Positions 11,651 through 24,760 of a stretch of 64,000 nt of DNA are shown one piece after another. The position numbers and the translations under genes were made by a program. Location: positions 21,432,501 through 21,496,500 of the forward strand of contig NC_058496.1 in the NCBI RefSeq assembly GCF_020382885.2, in the 5' to 3' direction. The DNA is from Scatophagus argus (Eukaryota > Chordata > Actinopteri > Scatophagidae). The notes beneath the pieces are model-generated. The model saw nothing but the letters and a program-made list of their open reading frames with translations. It did not search any database and had not been told where the DNA came from. Position 1 is the stretch's first letter. Each line of letters begins with the position of its first letter.

Positions 11651-14600
11651 GTAATGTGGTAGCAATACTGCAATAGTGGACTGTATGTATAATTAAAACT
11701 GCTTGCAATAAAGGAGTCTTTTGGAGTGTTCCAAGAAGTGCATCTGCCAGCAATTCCCCTCAAATCAGGAAAGAAAACTTTGTTCTGAAAGTAAAATGCA
11801 ACAGAGGTCTCCAGAGAAGACCTAAGACTAACAACATTATGCACACATTCTCAGGGGGAACTTCTTGATTTGCAGCACCCAGCGTATCAGTGCAGGCAGA
11901 CATATGCTAAGGAGCGAGGAACGCTGGGGCTCGTCACAGGTAAGCTGTGATTTCATTAACATGGAGCAAGATATACGGTGCAAGACTGGCTAAACCCACA
12001 GGCTCGCATCAGAGGAGCTTTAACCTGCCACAGTGAGAAGATGAAAACAAGCATTTCGTCAAACATTTTACCTCACCACAAACCAAATGCAGAGACTCAA
12101 TCTTGGCATCATGGTCTGGGACTGACGGATATAGGTATACTCAATACAGGTGTTTGTGCAGCACTTGTCACTGCGAAAGGCAACATAACTGCAGCCCCCT
12201 TAAACCACAGCTATATTAAAACTACAAAAAGGGGTGAGTCAGGAGGAAAATGCGAGCTGACGCTAGCCAGCATTTTCATGAAACACATGACAGAGCAGGC
12301 AGGATCAGAATCTGAAATGAATCAAGAAGGGCAGTGAGCACAGTGCGGCGTATGGCCCTGTATAAAGATCGATTAAACAAACTAACTGGTATCCACAGGT
12401 TATCCAGCCCAATATTCAGTGGTGCTAAAAGCCAGCATACTCATCGAGTTACGCAAAGAGGTACATTATAAGTGCTGTACCACTGAACTCCTGTGGGTGG
12501 TATTGGTACTGAAGAGTTTCTGTCCAAGAGAGACAGAAGGGGAAGATCTTAAGATACTAAGCTGAGTAAATATTTGACTGGGAGTTCAACACAACCCACT
12601 TTGGGCAGCCTGGTAAAGCTGCACGTTCACACAGCCAAAAAAACAGAAGCCGTCTTGTGTAGAGAGATTGTATGCTCCACTGCAATGTATCAATGAGATA
12701 TCAAAGGTCCAGTTTTTCAGTCACCTATCTGGAGTCAGTGTTTTATATGAGTTATTAGGAATTAAAACTTTGGGGCAGTAGGTGTCAGTCTAGCCTTGTT
12801 GATCGGTGGCCTGCCTTTGTGAGCAGGTTGGTCCCTTCCCATGTCAACAGGGAATACTATTAAAACAATTTGAGGGATCAGCTCGATTTGGCCAGGTGGC
12901 TAATAGTTCCACAGCAGTTTAATCAGGACTTTAGCAATTATTCACACTGTTGAGAATGCACATAGTGGCAGTAGTGATGGGGGTGGGGTGCAGTGCAACA
13001 GACTTACAGAATAACAAAGTCTGCTGTTCATGTCAGTTCTGATCAAATGGTTTTAGACTACTTGACTAGCTTTGCACAGCCAGGTCACTGAATTAGATCA
13101 CTGTGTGCATGTCGGATTAAGACTCCAACTAAGATCCAAATTTGGAGTAAAGTGGTGAGGTGGTGGTGAAGCCATGGTATGCTCAACACTGACAACCAAG
13201 GGTTCTGCTGTAGTTTATCACTCATTTGGCACAAGCAGAAAACATCCAGACCATGGAGGAGATAAGGCAGGATGAAACTCCTTCCCTGGGGTTTCAAGTG
13301 AAACTGGATCTAAAGCACTTAACACAGCACACCCACATGACTTTTAACATTGAAGGCCTTAATAAAAATGGCTATTAGGATGGAGAGTAACCAATGGGCT
13401 TGACAGACTTAAGTTTGCTATCTCTATAACATTGGCTGCTGTTGTTAAAATGAAGAGCTAATGAATTCTGATGTGATGGTTCTGAATAGGCCTCTATTAT
13501 ATAGCCAATACCTTACGGTATTAAAAGTAGTTCTGGGTTAAGTTACTGCTGTAACTTGTCAGCTTGTTAGCTTGACATGCGAACAACAAGTTTACAGAGG
13601 AGTAGATACTGGTAGAGACACTTTTGCTCTTGTGTTCTTTGGAAAGGCAAAAAATAAATGCTCCAGACTCTCGCTAACGCTCTAAATGCAGAGTAGAGAG
13701 TACAGCCCCGTGCACACCACTTTGCCTTAAAGAGAAACTAAGTTTAGCAGACCCGCTACATGCCTTGGTATGGTTGCCGAGCTACAGTATGAATGGGCAA
13801 TCGCTCAGGGGAGGGATTTAGTGAAGAGTAAGTTCTCCTGAAACAAGACAAAGGCAAAACGAAGAGAAAACATCCTCACCCTGAAAGAGATAAGACAGGA
13901 TGAAGCCAAAGCATGCTGAAACATCATGCTTTGGGTGCTTGAGAGCTGCAGAACCACACTGCGAGACTCCCTGATGAAAAAAAAAAATCCAGACCAACCA
14001 ATGAAGTGCTTGACTGAGTCATATCACATTAAAACATGAAAAGGAGCAAATTACGTAAGACAAACTGTGCCAGGGAATAACTTTTGTTATGACTTCAATT
14101 ATGGAAGTGAAGAATTCTCAGCTTGTATTTCCAAAGTCAAACTTCCTGTCCTTCTTTTTCAGTCAAAGATAGAGCAAGAATGACTTCATCAGCTGGATAT
14201 GGATAACACTCAAAAATTGCAGGCTTTTCTGCAGAAAACAGTCTAGCAGAGGAAATCCACAGTTTAAAGCTGGCCGGTTTCTTTTCAGCACAAACTTCAG
14301 TGTATTGCAGCCCTTTTGCCATATCTTAACAATAATTCACAGTCCCTAAATAAAACAATCTATGGGATTAATGTCATTTCAAGTATAAAAACTCAAATTG
14401 AGTCCACACACTCTTCAAAACTAGCTTCAACATTCAAACTGTGGCAGAGATTTCTCTCCATATGACTGAAATCCACAGAGAATGGCGAAGGCCTGAGGGC
14501 TGAATACATTTGTCCATTTAACCTAATTTTAAAATAGACATTTGACAAAAGGATAACAAGGTAGCTTGTTGGAATACAGTGGTTCACCAACAAACTGGTT

Positions 14601-14923
14601 CAGGGTGACGTTTTGCTGGGCTTTACTTTCTCTCTTGGTATTCTAGCTGTAGGTTAGTATAATGGCAGGAATTTAATAGACAAACAAACATGTTTAGTCC
14701 TGCATAAAAAGCCAAAAATTGCAGGAATGCATTTGCCTTTTCATATGTGTTTTGGTGTTTTGATTACAATTTCAGATATGGGAATGAATGATGGAGAGTG
14801 GAAAGCTAAAAAGGTGAAGCTCGTTTGGAAGTCAAACAATAACTATTGCACAACATGTTGTGTTGCTAAATGCATAAAACAAAACAGGTTTTGTCTTTCT
14901 GGTCTAATGAAAGCAACTTCATA

Positions 14924-14928
14924 CATAT

Positions 14929-14982
<54 letters not shown>

Positions 14983-14983
14983 T
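14924..14983. repeat. Compound (CA)n(TA)n(CA)n microsatellite
   Basis: A CA run, then a TA run, then a second CA run. Apparent reading frames on both strands here are repeat translations (Thr-His, Val-Cys, Tyr-Ile) and not genes. Confidence 0.95.
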
Positions 14984-15539
14984 GTCATAGCAAAGTACAG
15001 TACTGCTGTACTGTTATAGGGGCTGCTGCTAAGGCCCACACACATTTGTATGTTAATGAACAAAGAGGACATTTCTATCTTTAAGTACCTAACATTTGGA
15101 AGGTCAGGTTTTAATAACTAACAATATAAAAGAGATGCCTATTCATACACTGACCTGAGAGGTGTGAAATAATAGCATGTGACAGACATGACAGTATAAG
15201 GTTGCCTCTACAGTGAGCTACAAAGGGACTGGAAAATGTCTAACAGAGGCAAGCCTGGCTAGATCCCTCAGGATCCATGGCTTCAAGGATGAGAGCAACC
15301 ACTCATATTTATAGAATGTCACGTCACACAAGTACATCATTTGGACATATAAGAACAATACTATCTTTGGGTGTTTTTAAACTATATCATAATATTATTA
15401 TTATTTATTTATTATTTCATTTACCAAGAAATTATTAAATTGATACCAAATGTGTCTTATTTAAGCCTGCATTAAGTAGTTGCAGTTGCCCGTTTACACG
15501 TTTAACATTAACATTCATTTTGACTTTTGACTACATGAA

Positions 15540-15900
15540 TCTCCTCTATTTAATCTGCTTTTGTTCTTTATAAATTCCTGTCTGAGACTTTAGATGCTAT
15601 ATGCTCCACTGTGTTCACCAGCTAGTCACCAACTTTGTCTAGGAAGGTCCTGCTGTAAACTGTAAAACCAAAACTATGACTTTAGAGACTGTAAAGCTCA
15701 GAGGAGCTGAGTTAATTCTCTGTGGGTTCATGACTGGAAGCGAGCCCTTTTACAATCATGTTGTTATTTGATCCGTAGCTAACATTAAAATGTTAACCAT
15801 AGCAGCTTTAAACCTACAATAATTGATTTTTGCCACTTGGGGACAGCAAATGATTATTTATTTACATAACTTGCAGGCACAGAGCCAGATTATCATACAT
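15540..15900. repeat. Possible fish interspersed repeat or MITE
   Basis: Several phrases, such as 'ccatagcagctttaa' followed by 'acctacaataattgattttt' and 'cacttggggacag' (15,795-15,847), resemble dispersed fish non-autonomous elements. Clear terminal inverted repeats were not found, so boundaries and family are uncertain. Confidence 0.3.
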
Positions 15901-18185
15901 TCAACTGTGTTTGTAGATAGTGTACAGTGGGGTTTTAGAGCTTTTCACTGGAAACACATGCCTGCTGTGGTAACAACAAAAAAAAATGCTATGACAACAG
16001 TTAGTTTTAGTTAGTTTTGGGCAAAGGGGATCAGCATTCAGCTGACAATTCTCAGCTGGTTCATCATTACAAACGACACCTTTTACTCTGACATCCTGTT
16101 TCACACTGTCCTCTGATGTGTTGTTATTATGTCCATTATAGCTGCTTTAAAGCCTATAAATTTGAGAACTTTGTACTGTACTGTAACCCGGTTGTAGTAT
16201 CAAGATTTTTCCGCTGATATCAATAAACACCACAAAGACTGTGTGAGTTTGCCCCAGAATATTGTCTAATTTCGTAGAAATGTATTAAAATTTCCCACTA
16301 AAAACTACTGTCATCTGAATTATTTGAAAGATGGTAAAAATCACAGAAAAATTTCATATAAATGAAATCACATAGCGGCTTCAAGTAAGAACAGGTTGAG
16401 ATCTTCACAGGTTTACAGTAGTTCAATGGCTGAACTCTACTACAGAGCTGAATGTGTGGCTCTGTTTGCTGTGCCCTCTCATCCCCACAGACCTCTAAAA
16501 CCACTTACTTCAAAAAGTGGCAAAGATGCGGAAGACCTGCCCTTATAATCACAGAGTCTATCTGCTTGTCTTCCTCTGAGTCTGAGAGATGGACACTGCT
16601 TCGGTCTTGTAAACACTGGGAGTCTCAGTTCACTACAGACTCCTTGATCTCTCAGAAAACCACTCCAGCCGAGGGTGTTAAGACATAGAATTCTGTTTCT
16701 ACTTATTACCAGTCATGGGCTCCCTCTGGCAAAGCAACACGAGGGGAAACAGGGTGGAGACACCCAAGGAGGGAGAGGCTGGAGGTCTAAATGAATCCCA
16801 CATGTTCCCCAAGAGGAGACTTTTCAGGCAGCCTTGGCTTATTCGGCTGTTGGGAGGGTGGTGGAGTGCAGCAAACTCTCAGAGCACCTCGCTGCACTTT
16901 CCCGCACTTTTCGCCCACACACTGCTGTGCACTGAATCCACATGGATCCATTTAGCTCAACTATGGCATCACAAGGCACAATTTACTTTTTTGGCAAGCA
17001 TTAAAGCTCCAGAAAGTCACTGCTTCAGAGAAACCAAAAGGACTTAAAATAAAGACACAGTCATGAGCTGCAGGGGGAAACAAAATCAACTTGATTGATC
17101 CAAAATACAGATGATCCATCTGACCAAATTAAAGATATTTCCTCCCTGTTCTTCAAGGCATATTAAATTTACCTGATTCACGCATATTACAAAAGAGTGC
17201 ACAAATAAACAAACAAGTTGGAAGCTTGGCAGAAAGAGGACGGCTAATTTTAGAAGGCACTGATTTCTATTTAAGCTTAACATGGGTTTGAAAATTATGC
17301 TAAGAACATGATGCACAATTTGGATTCTTTATCACCTGCTGTTGTAGATTACTGGGTTTATGCTTTTAATCAATTCTTATAAATCCTGCTAATCTGCAAA
17401 CAATGATCTCACCCTATTAAAAACATAGGGTCAAATGCAGATAGGATTTTACTATGAATTAGCTGTATATTTAAACACACTGAATTTGTTTTGGGATTCT
17501 CATTTCATTTTTGGAAGAGATGCAAAGAGAGAAAGGAAACTATTGCTTGCAAAATGTGATGATTAAAAAGGAGCAGTGGACTATTTATAATGCAATAAAC
17601 TGTATTCATCTTGTAGAGTAGGTGATAACACTGATGCTTTTGTGGAAAATTACAGAGGAACTGAATCAGGAAAACTTGCCTTAAAGTGAAACTTCACAGA
17701 ATTTAAAGCTGGCACCAGTTCGTGTGGCAGGTACAGTAGGCAGTCGACGTGTTCGCGGATGCATGTTGGAGAGCCAGAGAAGAGGATCTGTCAGCATTAT
17801 CTTAACCTAGTTGTCAGGCAGTGACAGGACGGCTGGGATGGAAAGAGATTAGGAGACCTGGCCTTTTATTTTCTGGGCCTCTTCGACTCATCAATACCAA
17901 TGGCGACAGACTACTCTGACTGTATGAAAGCAACAGCCTGCTGCTTATAGGCCTATTGATGATCCTATCATGATGGGGGGAAGATGAGGAGGCAGTTCCC
18001 AATACTCTTATCTTCAGTGTAAGTTTGCCTTTGTACAATGGTCACTGGTTATCCTATAGGTCAAGCATAACCATGGTCTCCACAGTGGCCACATAGGTGA
18101 TTCTATCTTTTTCTATGTTATCTTAGAGATAACAATAGACAAACACAATCAAATTATTTTTCTGTTCTCCCCCTAGGAGCCTTCA

Positions 18186-18232
18186 AAAGATAGATAGATA
18201 GATGCTTTATTGATCCTGAGGGAAATTCAAGA
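18186..18232 (-). repeat. LINE 3'-tail-like fragment with (GATA)n
   Basis: A short (GATA)n run at 18,190-18,203 is followed by 'tgctttattgatcctgaggg'. On the minus strand this reads as a '...caataaagcatctatctatc' end, the usual 3' terminus of several fish non-LTR retrotransposons with a tandem tetranucleotide tail. No coding part is attached, so this is a very short 5'-truncated insertion. Confidence 0.6.
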
Positions 18233-19044
18233 AAAGAACCTTAACTGGAACCATGGCCCCACAATGAGAACCACTACTCTGCAGCTTTGCTCTGAGGAGA
18301 CACAACAGATGGACATACCTTTGCTCGACAGATATATGACAGTTCCTTGCCACGGTGGACAGGGCTGGTTTGTGTGTATGCACCTTGGATGTATTGGTTG
18401 TATGCTAATGGTTGCTCACAAGCCCAGAGAATCCCATTCAGAGGTCTCCAAGACTGACACTCTGTTAGATCATTAGTAGATCCAGACATTTGTCAGAAAC
18501 GCACATTTGATCACATCACAAACAAGATCATCAAGCACGCAGTCCAGATTCAGACATTTCAAGCTCCCACTGGAACAGCATGGCACCATGATTTCTCCCG
18601 CTGTCTCCACTGTTTGAAAGGAGACTTTTTGATGTTAGACATTTTAAAAACAACAACAACATCCAAGAATATCTCTATTTTCATTTGCATTTTCACTATG
18701 ATGTGCAACAGTGACACAATGCATCAAAGTCATTACATGTGTAAAAACTGTACTGGAGTTCATTCCCACTGACATTTTGACACTGATCACTCCAAAATAG
18801 CGTTTTGTTTGGCATAAAAATGTGATGAACATGAATGAGTTTCTAAATCAAAAAAACATTTATGGTATTCCGGAGAAACTGGGGTCTTTTTTTCCTTCCA
18901 CAGAAGCTAGTTTCATCATTTCCCTTATTTTTGAACGTTCAGACATTTGACAATTACATGCACCACTGAAAACTAAAAACAAGAGAAGTCTACAGCAAGT
19001 CTCGTCTACCGGCTCTGTAAGGCTGTAATTAGGTAGTGCAGTAA

Positions 19045-19165
19045 GGAGACTGAATGTCATGGCAATCCATCCAGTAGTGGCGATATTTCAGTCTGAACCA
19101 ACGTGGTTGACCGACCGACCAAAAGACCAACATTAGCATTCACAGAGCTAAGCCGCTAGCATGGC
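19045..19165. repeat. Fish interspersed-repeat fragment
   Basis: A segment containing 'atggcaatccatccag', 'gatatttcagtctg', 'gaccgaccgacc' and 'gccgctagcatgg' in that order matches a phrase order I recognise from a common dispersed fish repeat. The family name is not known to me and the limits are approximate. Confidence 0.5.
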
Positions 19166-21027
19166 CAATAAACATTCTTAGTGTTATGGACAGGCATACT
19201 GATACACATCAGCCCCAATCTGATAAAAAAAGACATTAGAGACAAATATAGAGAAAGATGTTTGGTGTTGATTAGGCAATACATAGACAATGTCAGGACA
19301 CTGAAACCTGTGACACCAATGGGAATCTGTAAACATACAGTACACTGACTGTGATACTTTCAAATTAATTATATTATACTGAAATAATTTAGGAACTTCT
19401 CTCAAGGACCCCTAAGGCCCCTGAATATCACTCAGGACAAGTTTGTACCAGAGGTACATGCATAACAACTATAATGTCATTTCTAAGTAGCAGTGTTCAA
19501 CAGTAGATGGATTTAAATAGAAAGTATCTCAGACTGGAGCTACATGATGGTATCAAAGAAACATGCTGTCAGAGGAGTTTTGCTTCTAAATGGGGGAAGG
19601 GACATAACACAGCTACAGACTACTTGTGAGTATAAATACTTCAAAGTGAATTAAGTCACGTCAACAGTTACATTCTAGAAAAGGAAAACAGGGTTTTGTG
19701 ACTGTAGATCTCTATGCAGTAAGCCAAATTGGTCCTTCGCGTTTCTGTCTTTCTTCTGTCTCTGTGTACATTCACTTTCTTTTCACTGTTCAGCGTGACT
19801 TCTCGTTTACTTCATTCTCTGCACGAAAGAGTGCAAAGTCTGCAAGAACCACATAGTCACTACAGCTGCATTTATGGGAAATACACCGTGTTCAAAATAA
19901 ACTGGAATTATCCTTTAAGGCTGTGACGCTGCTGCTGCAGCAGGGGATTGGCCTTCAGTGTGTAATGATTTTATAGGTTGGAAACGTGTCTTGTGGTAAA
20001 CCATAAACCACAATAAGAAAGAAAATTAATCATTAATCACCACACAAACTACAAATAAAAAGGCAATTTTATAACCCTGGCCTCATCTTTTGCTCTAGCT
20101 CAAAATGAAACGAGACTCCTCCTCCATTCATTATGGCCTGTCACTTTAAGTAGTTTTTGAAAGCAGAGGCGACTCAAGCCTGCACTGCAATTGTCAATCT
20201 CCAGGCCCTCGGTCCCAGGTGCTGATGGATGAGGACCTACAGAGGAAATTACTTTGTTATCTAATCTGACAAAGCTAGCCACACCGCACCGACCGGCAGC
20301 TGGTTTTATATTCAACGACAAAATACAGCAGTTACAAGTACAAGTAACAAGCCAGAAGACTGTGCCACATGGATTTTATCAACAGGCCAAGGAAATATTT
20401 TGGCCCTAGTGAGGTGTACATCTACCGACTACTTCTGGTCAAGATAATCAAAGTTTTATTGTCTGCGTGACATGAGGACAGCATATCACCATCACTCATC
20501 CACTTCAGATGAGGGGCTGAATCTGAATACAGTGACAGTGTGTGAAGACAGAATATAATATTTCAATGAATGTTTCTTATAGCAAGTTGAGTACGACATG
20601 AAGACGAATACTGATGAGCTTGCCTTAAGAGCTGAAATTTGGAATGTTTCTATAAAATTTATTAGAAGGTTAAAATTGTACGACTACGTCACTAAGTCCT
20701 GTTCAGTGATCAGTGTGTTGTACATGATAAGTATCACATCAGGGAGACTGAGATTCTCTGGTTTCCAGATTTGAAAGATGCATTTTCTTGAGCGCAAACA
20801 CCGAAAGAGCTGCTAATAGGACATTTTGATAACATGTAAATTGGCAATTTCCTTCCTTTGAGAAATTCTCTGTATTTGCAACATCTCAAATTTGGTACTA
20901 TCCTCAGGCACCTATTTTAATAAACAAACTAAACACAAATCAGCCCCAATGCCACGTGAGCAATATTTAAAACAGGCAGCCGAGATGGGCTGACTTGCAC
21001 AATGAGCATAAACAGGACGACTTAAAC

Positions 21028-21060
21028 CAACAATTCATTTAACTACAGAATGAATTGTTG
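21028..21060. repeat. 12-bp inverted repeat, 9-nt loop
   Basis: The arms 21,028-21,039 (caacaattcatt) and 21,049-21,060 are exact reverse complements. They lie in non-coding DNA left of zdhhc8. Confidence 0.8.
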
Positions 21061-24000
21061 TGTGGGGCGCCTTAAAGCCACTAACGCCGCACAGGAGGAA
21101 GGCACACAGGCTCTAATGGACACTAATACCGAGCAGCGAGGCATTATCGGTTACAAGCTTGTTTACCAAACCCCTTGACAAAAAGACACCGGCAGCTCAG
21201 CATACACAATCGCACGCAGGACGCGAATTAGGATCAATGAACAAACATTCAATTATGCTTTTAGACCTTCAATTAATAAGACACAGAAAAGCACAATGTG
21301 ACATAGAGCAGAACGACTATGGGCCAGGTTAACACAAAGAGGGTGGAAACCACAGCAAAGTGTGAGTAGCCTACCAACACTTCTGGACTTATATATGTGC
21401 CCATATGTTGAATGTAGTTATATACATGGGGGGAAAGGTTAATTACTAAATTTGTACAGAAAATATACATTTTTATGTTGTTCTTCAACTCAACTATGAG
21501 AGCTAGTGCTGTGCCCATAGACAGTAAAATGACTCCATAAGTATGCATTTGCTCAGTGTTAATGAAAGACATTTAATTTCATGAAACTAATTAGCTAACC
21601 TTAATGGTAGCTAATATTAGCCATACTGATGAGCAGGTGAGGGAAGATGCAGTATTTGGCTAACACTTCATAAAAACATACAATTGAGGATATTATGGCC
21701 TGCTGTGTTGTGTAAACAAAGACATAGCTAAAAAGACATAGCTAACCATTTTGTTCCATTTAGTTTCCCAAATTATATTTCACAGTAAAACAGAGGTTCT
21801 ATACAGGGGTTAAGCGGAGGTTAAATATAGTAGCACTTGTTTAAACTGGCTGATTCTCATCCTTCTCCTTCCTATACATCGACAACGGCACACTCTCAAC
21901 CAAAATCGGAAATACATTTAAAAATCTCTACAATAACCTCTGATTGTGGCACAAATGCAAAACAATGCATCCAGTGGGATCTGAATGAAGTATGATTCAA
22001 TGGATATACGGTGAAAAGGAGGAAACAGATGTGGAAGCTGAAGATTAGATTCCTGTCAGGCCTGCTCTCAACTGCAGCACTGCTCTCAGCCCGGTGATAT
22101 GCTGGCTCCAACTGCCACCACTGACTACCTCTCTCATAATTCACCTTCACACAGCAAAAACTGCTGAACACAGGACATTTCCACACGATCAATTGAAAGT
22201 TTCCACACATTTATCCATGCATACTCTGAAGTATGGACTATTGGGCTTAGCAACACATGATAATGCTCAGCCTGGCTGTTCTGTTTCCTGAACAGGTTCA
22301 TTTGGCATATTGTCAAATTCAGTGATGAAGCCATTCTGAGGAATTACTCAAAGGTAACATAGAGCTTTTTCAATGCAGCTATATAGAGATGGGACAAATT
22401 TAGAGAGTGAGGGGTCTAAGCTACTGTATAACAAAATCAGGGCTGGCATGACATTATGTTGGGTAAATCATGACCAAAAGCTTAATTTATCATCAGTATT
22501 TTTGTGGTGAGTTGTGGTCATACTGCGGAGATATAAATAATTCTGTACTAATGTGTTCTAATTCAGTCTCTGTGGGAAACACAAACTGTCAGGCGTCAGT
22601 AAGCCAAACACAGTAACACACCATGGACAGTGTGTGTGTGAGCCAGTGCTGGCTCTGAGTCCCATCCTCCACTGCCCATATGACACCAAGTGGCCTGCTA
22701 GCAACAGTGAGACCTTAAACATGCTGCAGCCTAGGAATAAAAAGTTGTATGTATTGTAGTTGTATGTTGCTACTTTTGTACTTGTTACATGTAGCTTTTG
22801 TTAAGATATTTTAGATAAAGGTGTACCACAAGGCCAGACTAAGTTGAACATAATGGACTCTATGTGTGTTTGAGAGTGAGGATGCATGGCCTACTTCACT
22901 GCTCCCCAGGAGGTTCCATTATAGGCGACACAATCCTCTGGACCTTTAACTGGGAAATTAAGGAGCAACAGAGTAAAGTCTTAATCCTCACCCTGGAACC
23001 ATCTGCCGAGGGAAGAACCTTACTGTTTAAATGGAAGGGAACCCCAGCGAGAGAAGAAAACTATTATTTTGAAAAAATCTCTGAGTGACAAAGATTCTGA
23101 CTCCAGCTATTTGTGAACCATATGGCTGAAATCATTGTTAAATTGCAACACATTAATTCTACATCAACACTTTTCATGTCATTTGTTTACACAAAGCCCT
23201 AGACAGTATACTAAGGAGAGCTGGGATTTTTAAAGCTGCAATCCATCCTACTGACACAACGCATAAACACCATATGTTTCTTTCAGTTCCAGTCATTGAC
23301 CTGAGACAGAGTGCAAAATCACTCCTGGTGTGGCTGAAGCATTTTCTGTGTCCATTTGGGACAAACCTTGTTCAACCAAGTGAAGAACATATACCGCATC
23401 TGACATTTGCATCCAGTACACATCTGTGTTACACACAACCTTTGACTCGCAACAGCTACTGATGTATATGAATACATATAAAGCAAAAACCTGTTAAAAT
23501 GATACAAACCACTTGTTATTATGCAAATCCAAATCCTATTATCCACAGTAACACAAAATAAACACTCTAAAACCTTCTACCTGTGGAGGGTGAGGACTCA
23601 CATTCTGCAATAACATTTTGGATAAAGGTCGGATGATCTATCCCCACAGCACTCACTCCAGTTCAGAGGTTCCCAAATGATTTTCAGCCCTACCATCGGG
23701 TTCTTTGCAGATGTAAGACTGAGTGTGGCATTGATTTAACTTGCAATCAATTCACCTAGGGGCCAGCATGAGAGGAGTCTGCAGAAATGATGATTCAGAC
23801 CAAAGATTGAGACTCTCTGCTGTTACCCCTCTTCTTCATTCTTCAGATGGAGCGGCCTGGGACGAAAGCCGTCCTATGTGGGGGTCCTTGGCACGACTGT
23901 GATGCCGGCTGATAGGCTGAGTGACAATATAATCATCCTGATTGCAGCTGGTGTGGATGAACCACTCTCACCTGCTTGTCAGAACATAGAAATTTACTGG

Positions 24001-24656
24001 AACTCAATTTAGCGTCCCCTTTTGAAAGCTTAATGACCTGCTGGCCTTGGTCAGAGAAAGGAAAACCTAAAGTACTGTATGCACACTAGATGAGACATGG
24101 CTGTACTTCAAATGCAATGAAATCCAGTTGGAGATCTCCTGCAGGACTGTACTTTGGGAACCGCAAGACGAAAATGATTATAATGCTAGTTGATAGGTTG
24201 TTTTACACTGTAACTACCCCAACTTGGTGTGCATGAATCAGACACAACCGCACGCTCAGGCAATGCAACCATTTTAATCGTATCTACTACTGCCTGCTGC
24301 ATTTTCCTCAATGGAAAGCGAGTATCTGCGGCCTAAGCTCTGGTCTCCTGCACGATTACATCGTTGCTAAACTTGCATGTTTCATTGGAAGTTTGCCTTG
24401 CAGGTACAATGGCTGAATGGTGTGTCTACGGCTGCACAGGAAGACTGCTTTTTGTAGATCCATTGTAGAACTCCTGTAAGATTCCCCGTTAGGTTACACA
24501 CACTCCTATAAAATCACATATACTACCTAAGTGGCTGAATCCAACCATGCAAACTTCGAGCTACAAAGCCATTCATTTTCTGTGTAATCTGAGGAAACAC
24601 ATCGTAAGAAAATCCCTGAGTGCGACGAATAAGAACAAGAAGCGATGCAAACTTAC

Positions 24657-24760
24657 GTGAAAACGAAAAATAAAGTGGTCGATCCCACAAGGAGTGTGGC
24701 AGCAGTGGACACTGGGATGTATTTGGTGGGTTTAAATCTCTTTCCAGCGCTGTTGGGCAT
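24657..24760 (-). CDS. zdhhc8: zdhhc8 palmitoyltransferase, first coding exon (partial)
   Basis: On the minus strand, ATG at 24,760-24,758 opens 34 codons plus two bases. The exon ends at a strong donor (AC|GTAAGT, intron from 24,656). The peptide starts [19 protein letters not shown] and continues into a hydrophobic stretch with [13 protein letters not shown]. This is the characteristic N-terminus of the ZDHHC5/ZDHHC8 subfamily and the start of its first membrane helix; Thr35 is split by the intron. ZDHHC8 resembles it more than ZDHHC5 (KPTKYIP against KPSKYVP). The enzyme transfers palmitate to cysteines of membrane proteins; the DHHC active site lies in later exons not seen here. The ATG is preceded by 'attacag|a', a plausible acceptor, so a separate 5' UTR exon probably lies to the right. 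Confidence 0.87.

Larger units (their letters stand above)
1..24656 (-). other. zdhhc8: Non-coding region, probable zdhhc8 intron 1
   Basis: I see no exon of a recognisable protein in these 24.6 kb on either strand. The open frames are short, lack family motifs and often run through microsatellites. The splice donor at 24,656-24,651 of the minus-strand zdhhc8 exon points into this region. The next zdhhc8 exons should encode the rest of the first membrane segment, an FMDPG-type motif and the DHHC cysteine-rich domain, and I did not find them. The simplest reading is a very long first intron, with its acceptor beyond the left edge. The region contains microsatellites, a SINE, a Tc1-like remnant, a LINE-tail fragment and long unique stretches, which could carry enhancers or non-coding RNAs that sequence reading alone cannot show. 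Confidence 0.5.

Noticed and set aside
11289..11844. Two minus-strand frames of 78 and 126 codons
   Set aside because: They are out-of-frame readings of the dead Tc1-like transposase and adjacent sequence.
14727..15072. Overlapping frames on both strands near 14.9 kb
   Set aside because: Both owe their length to the compound CA/TA microsatellite.
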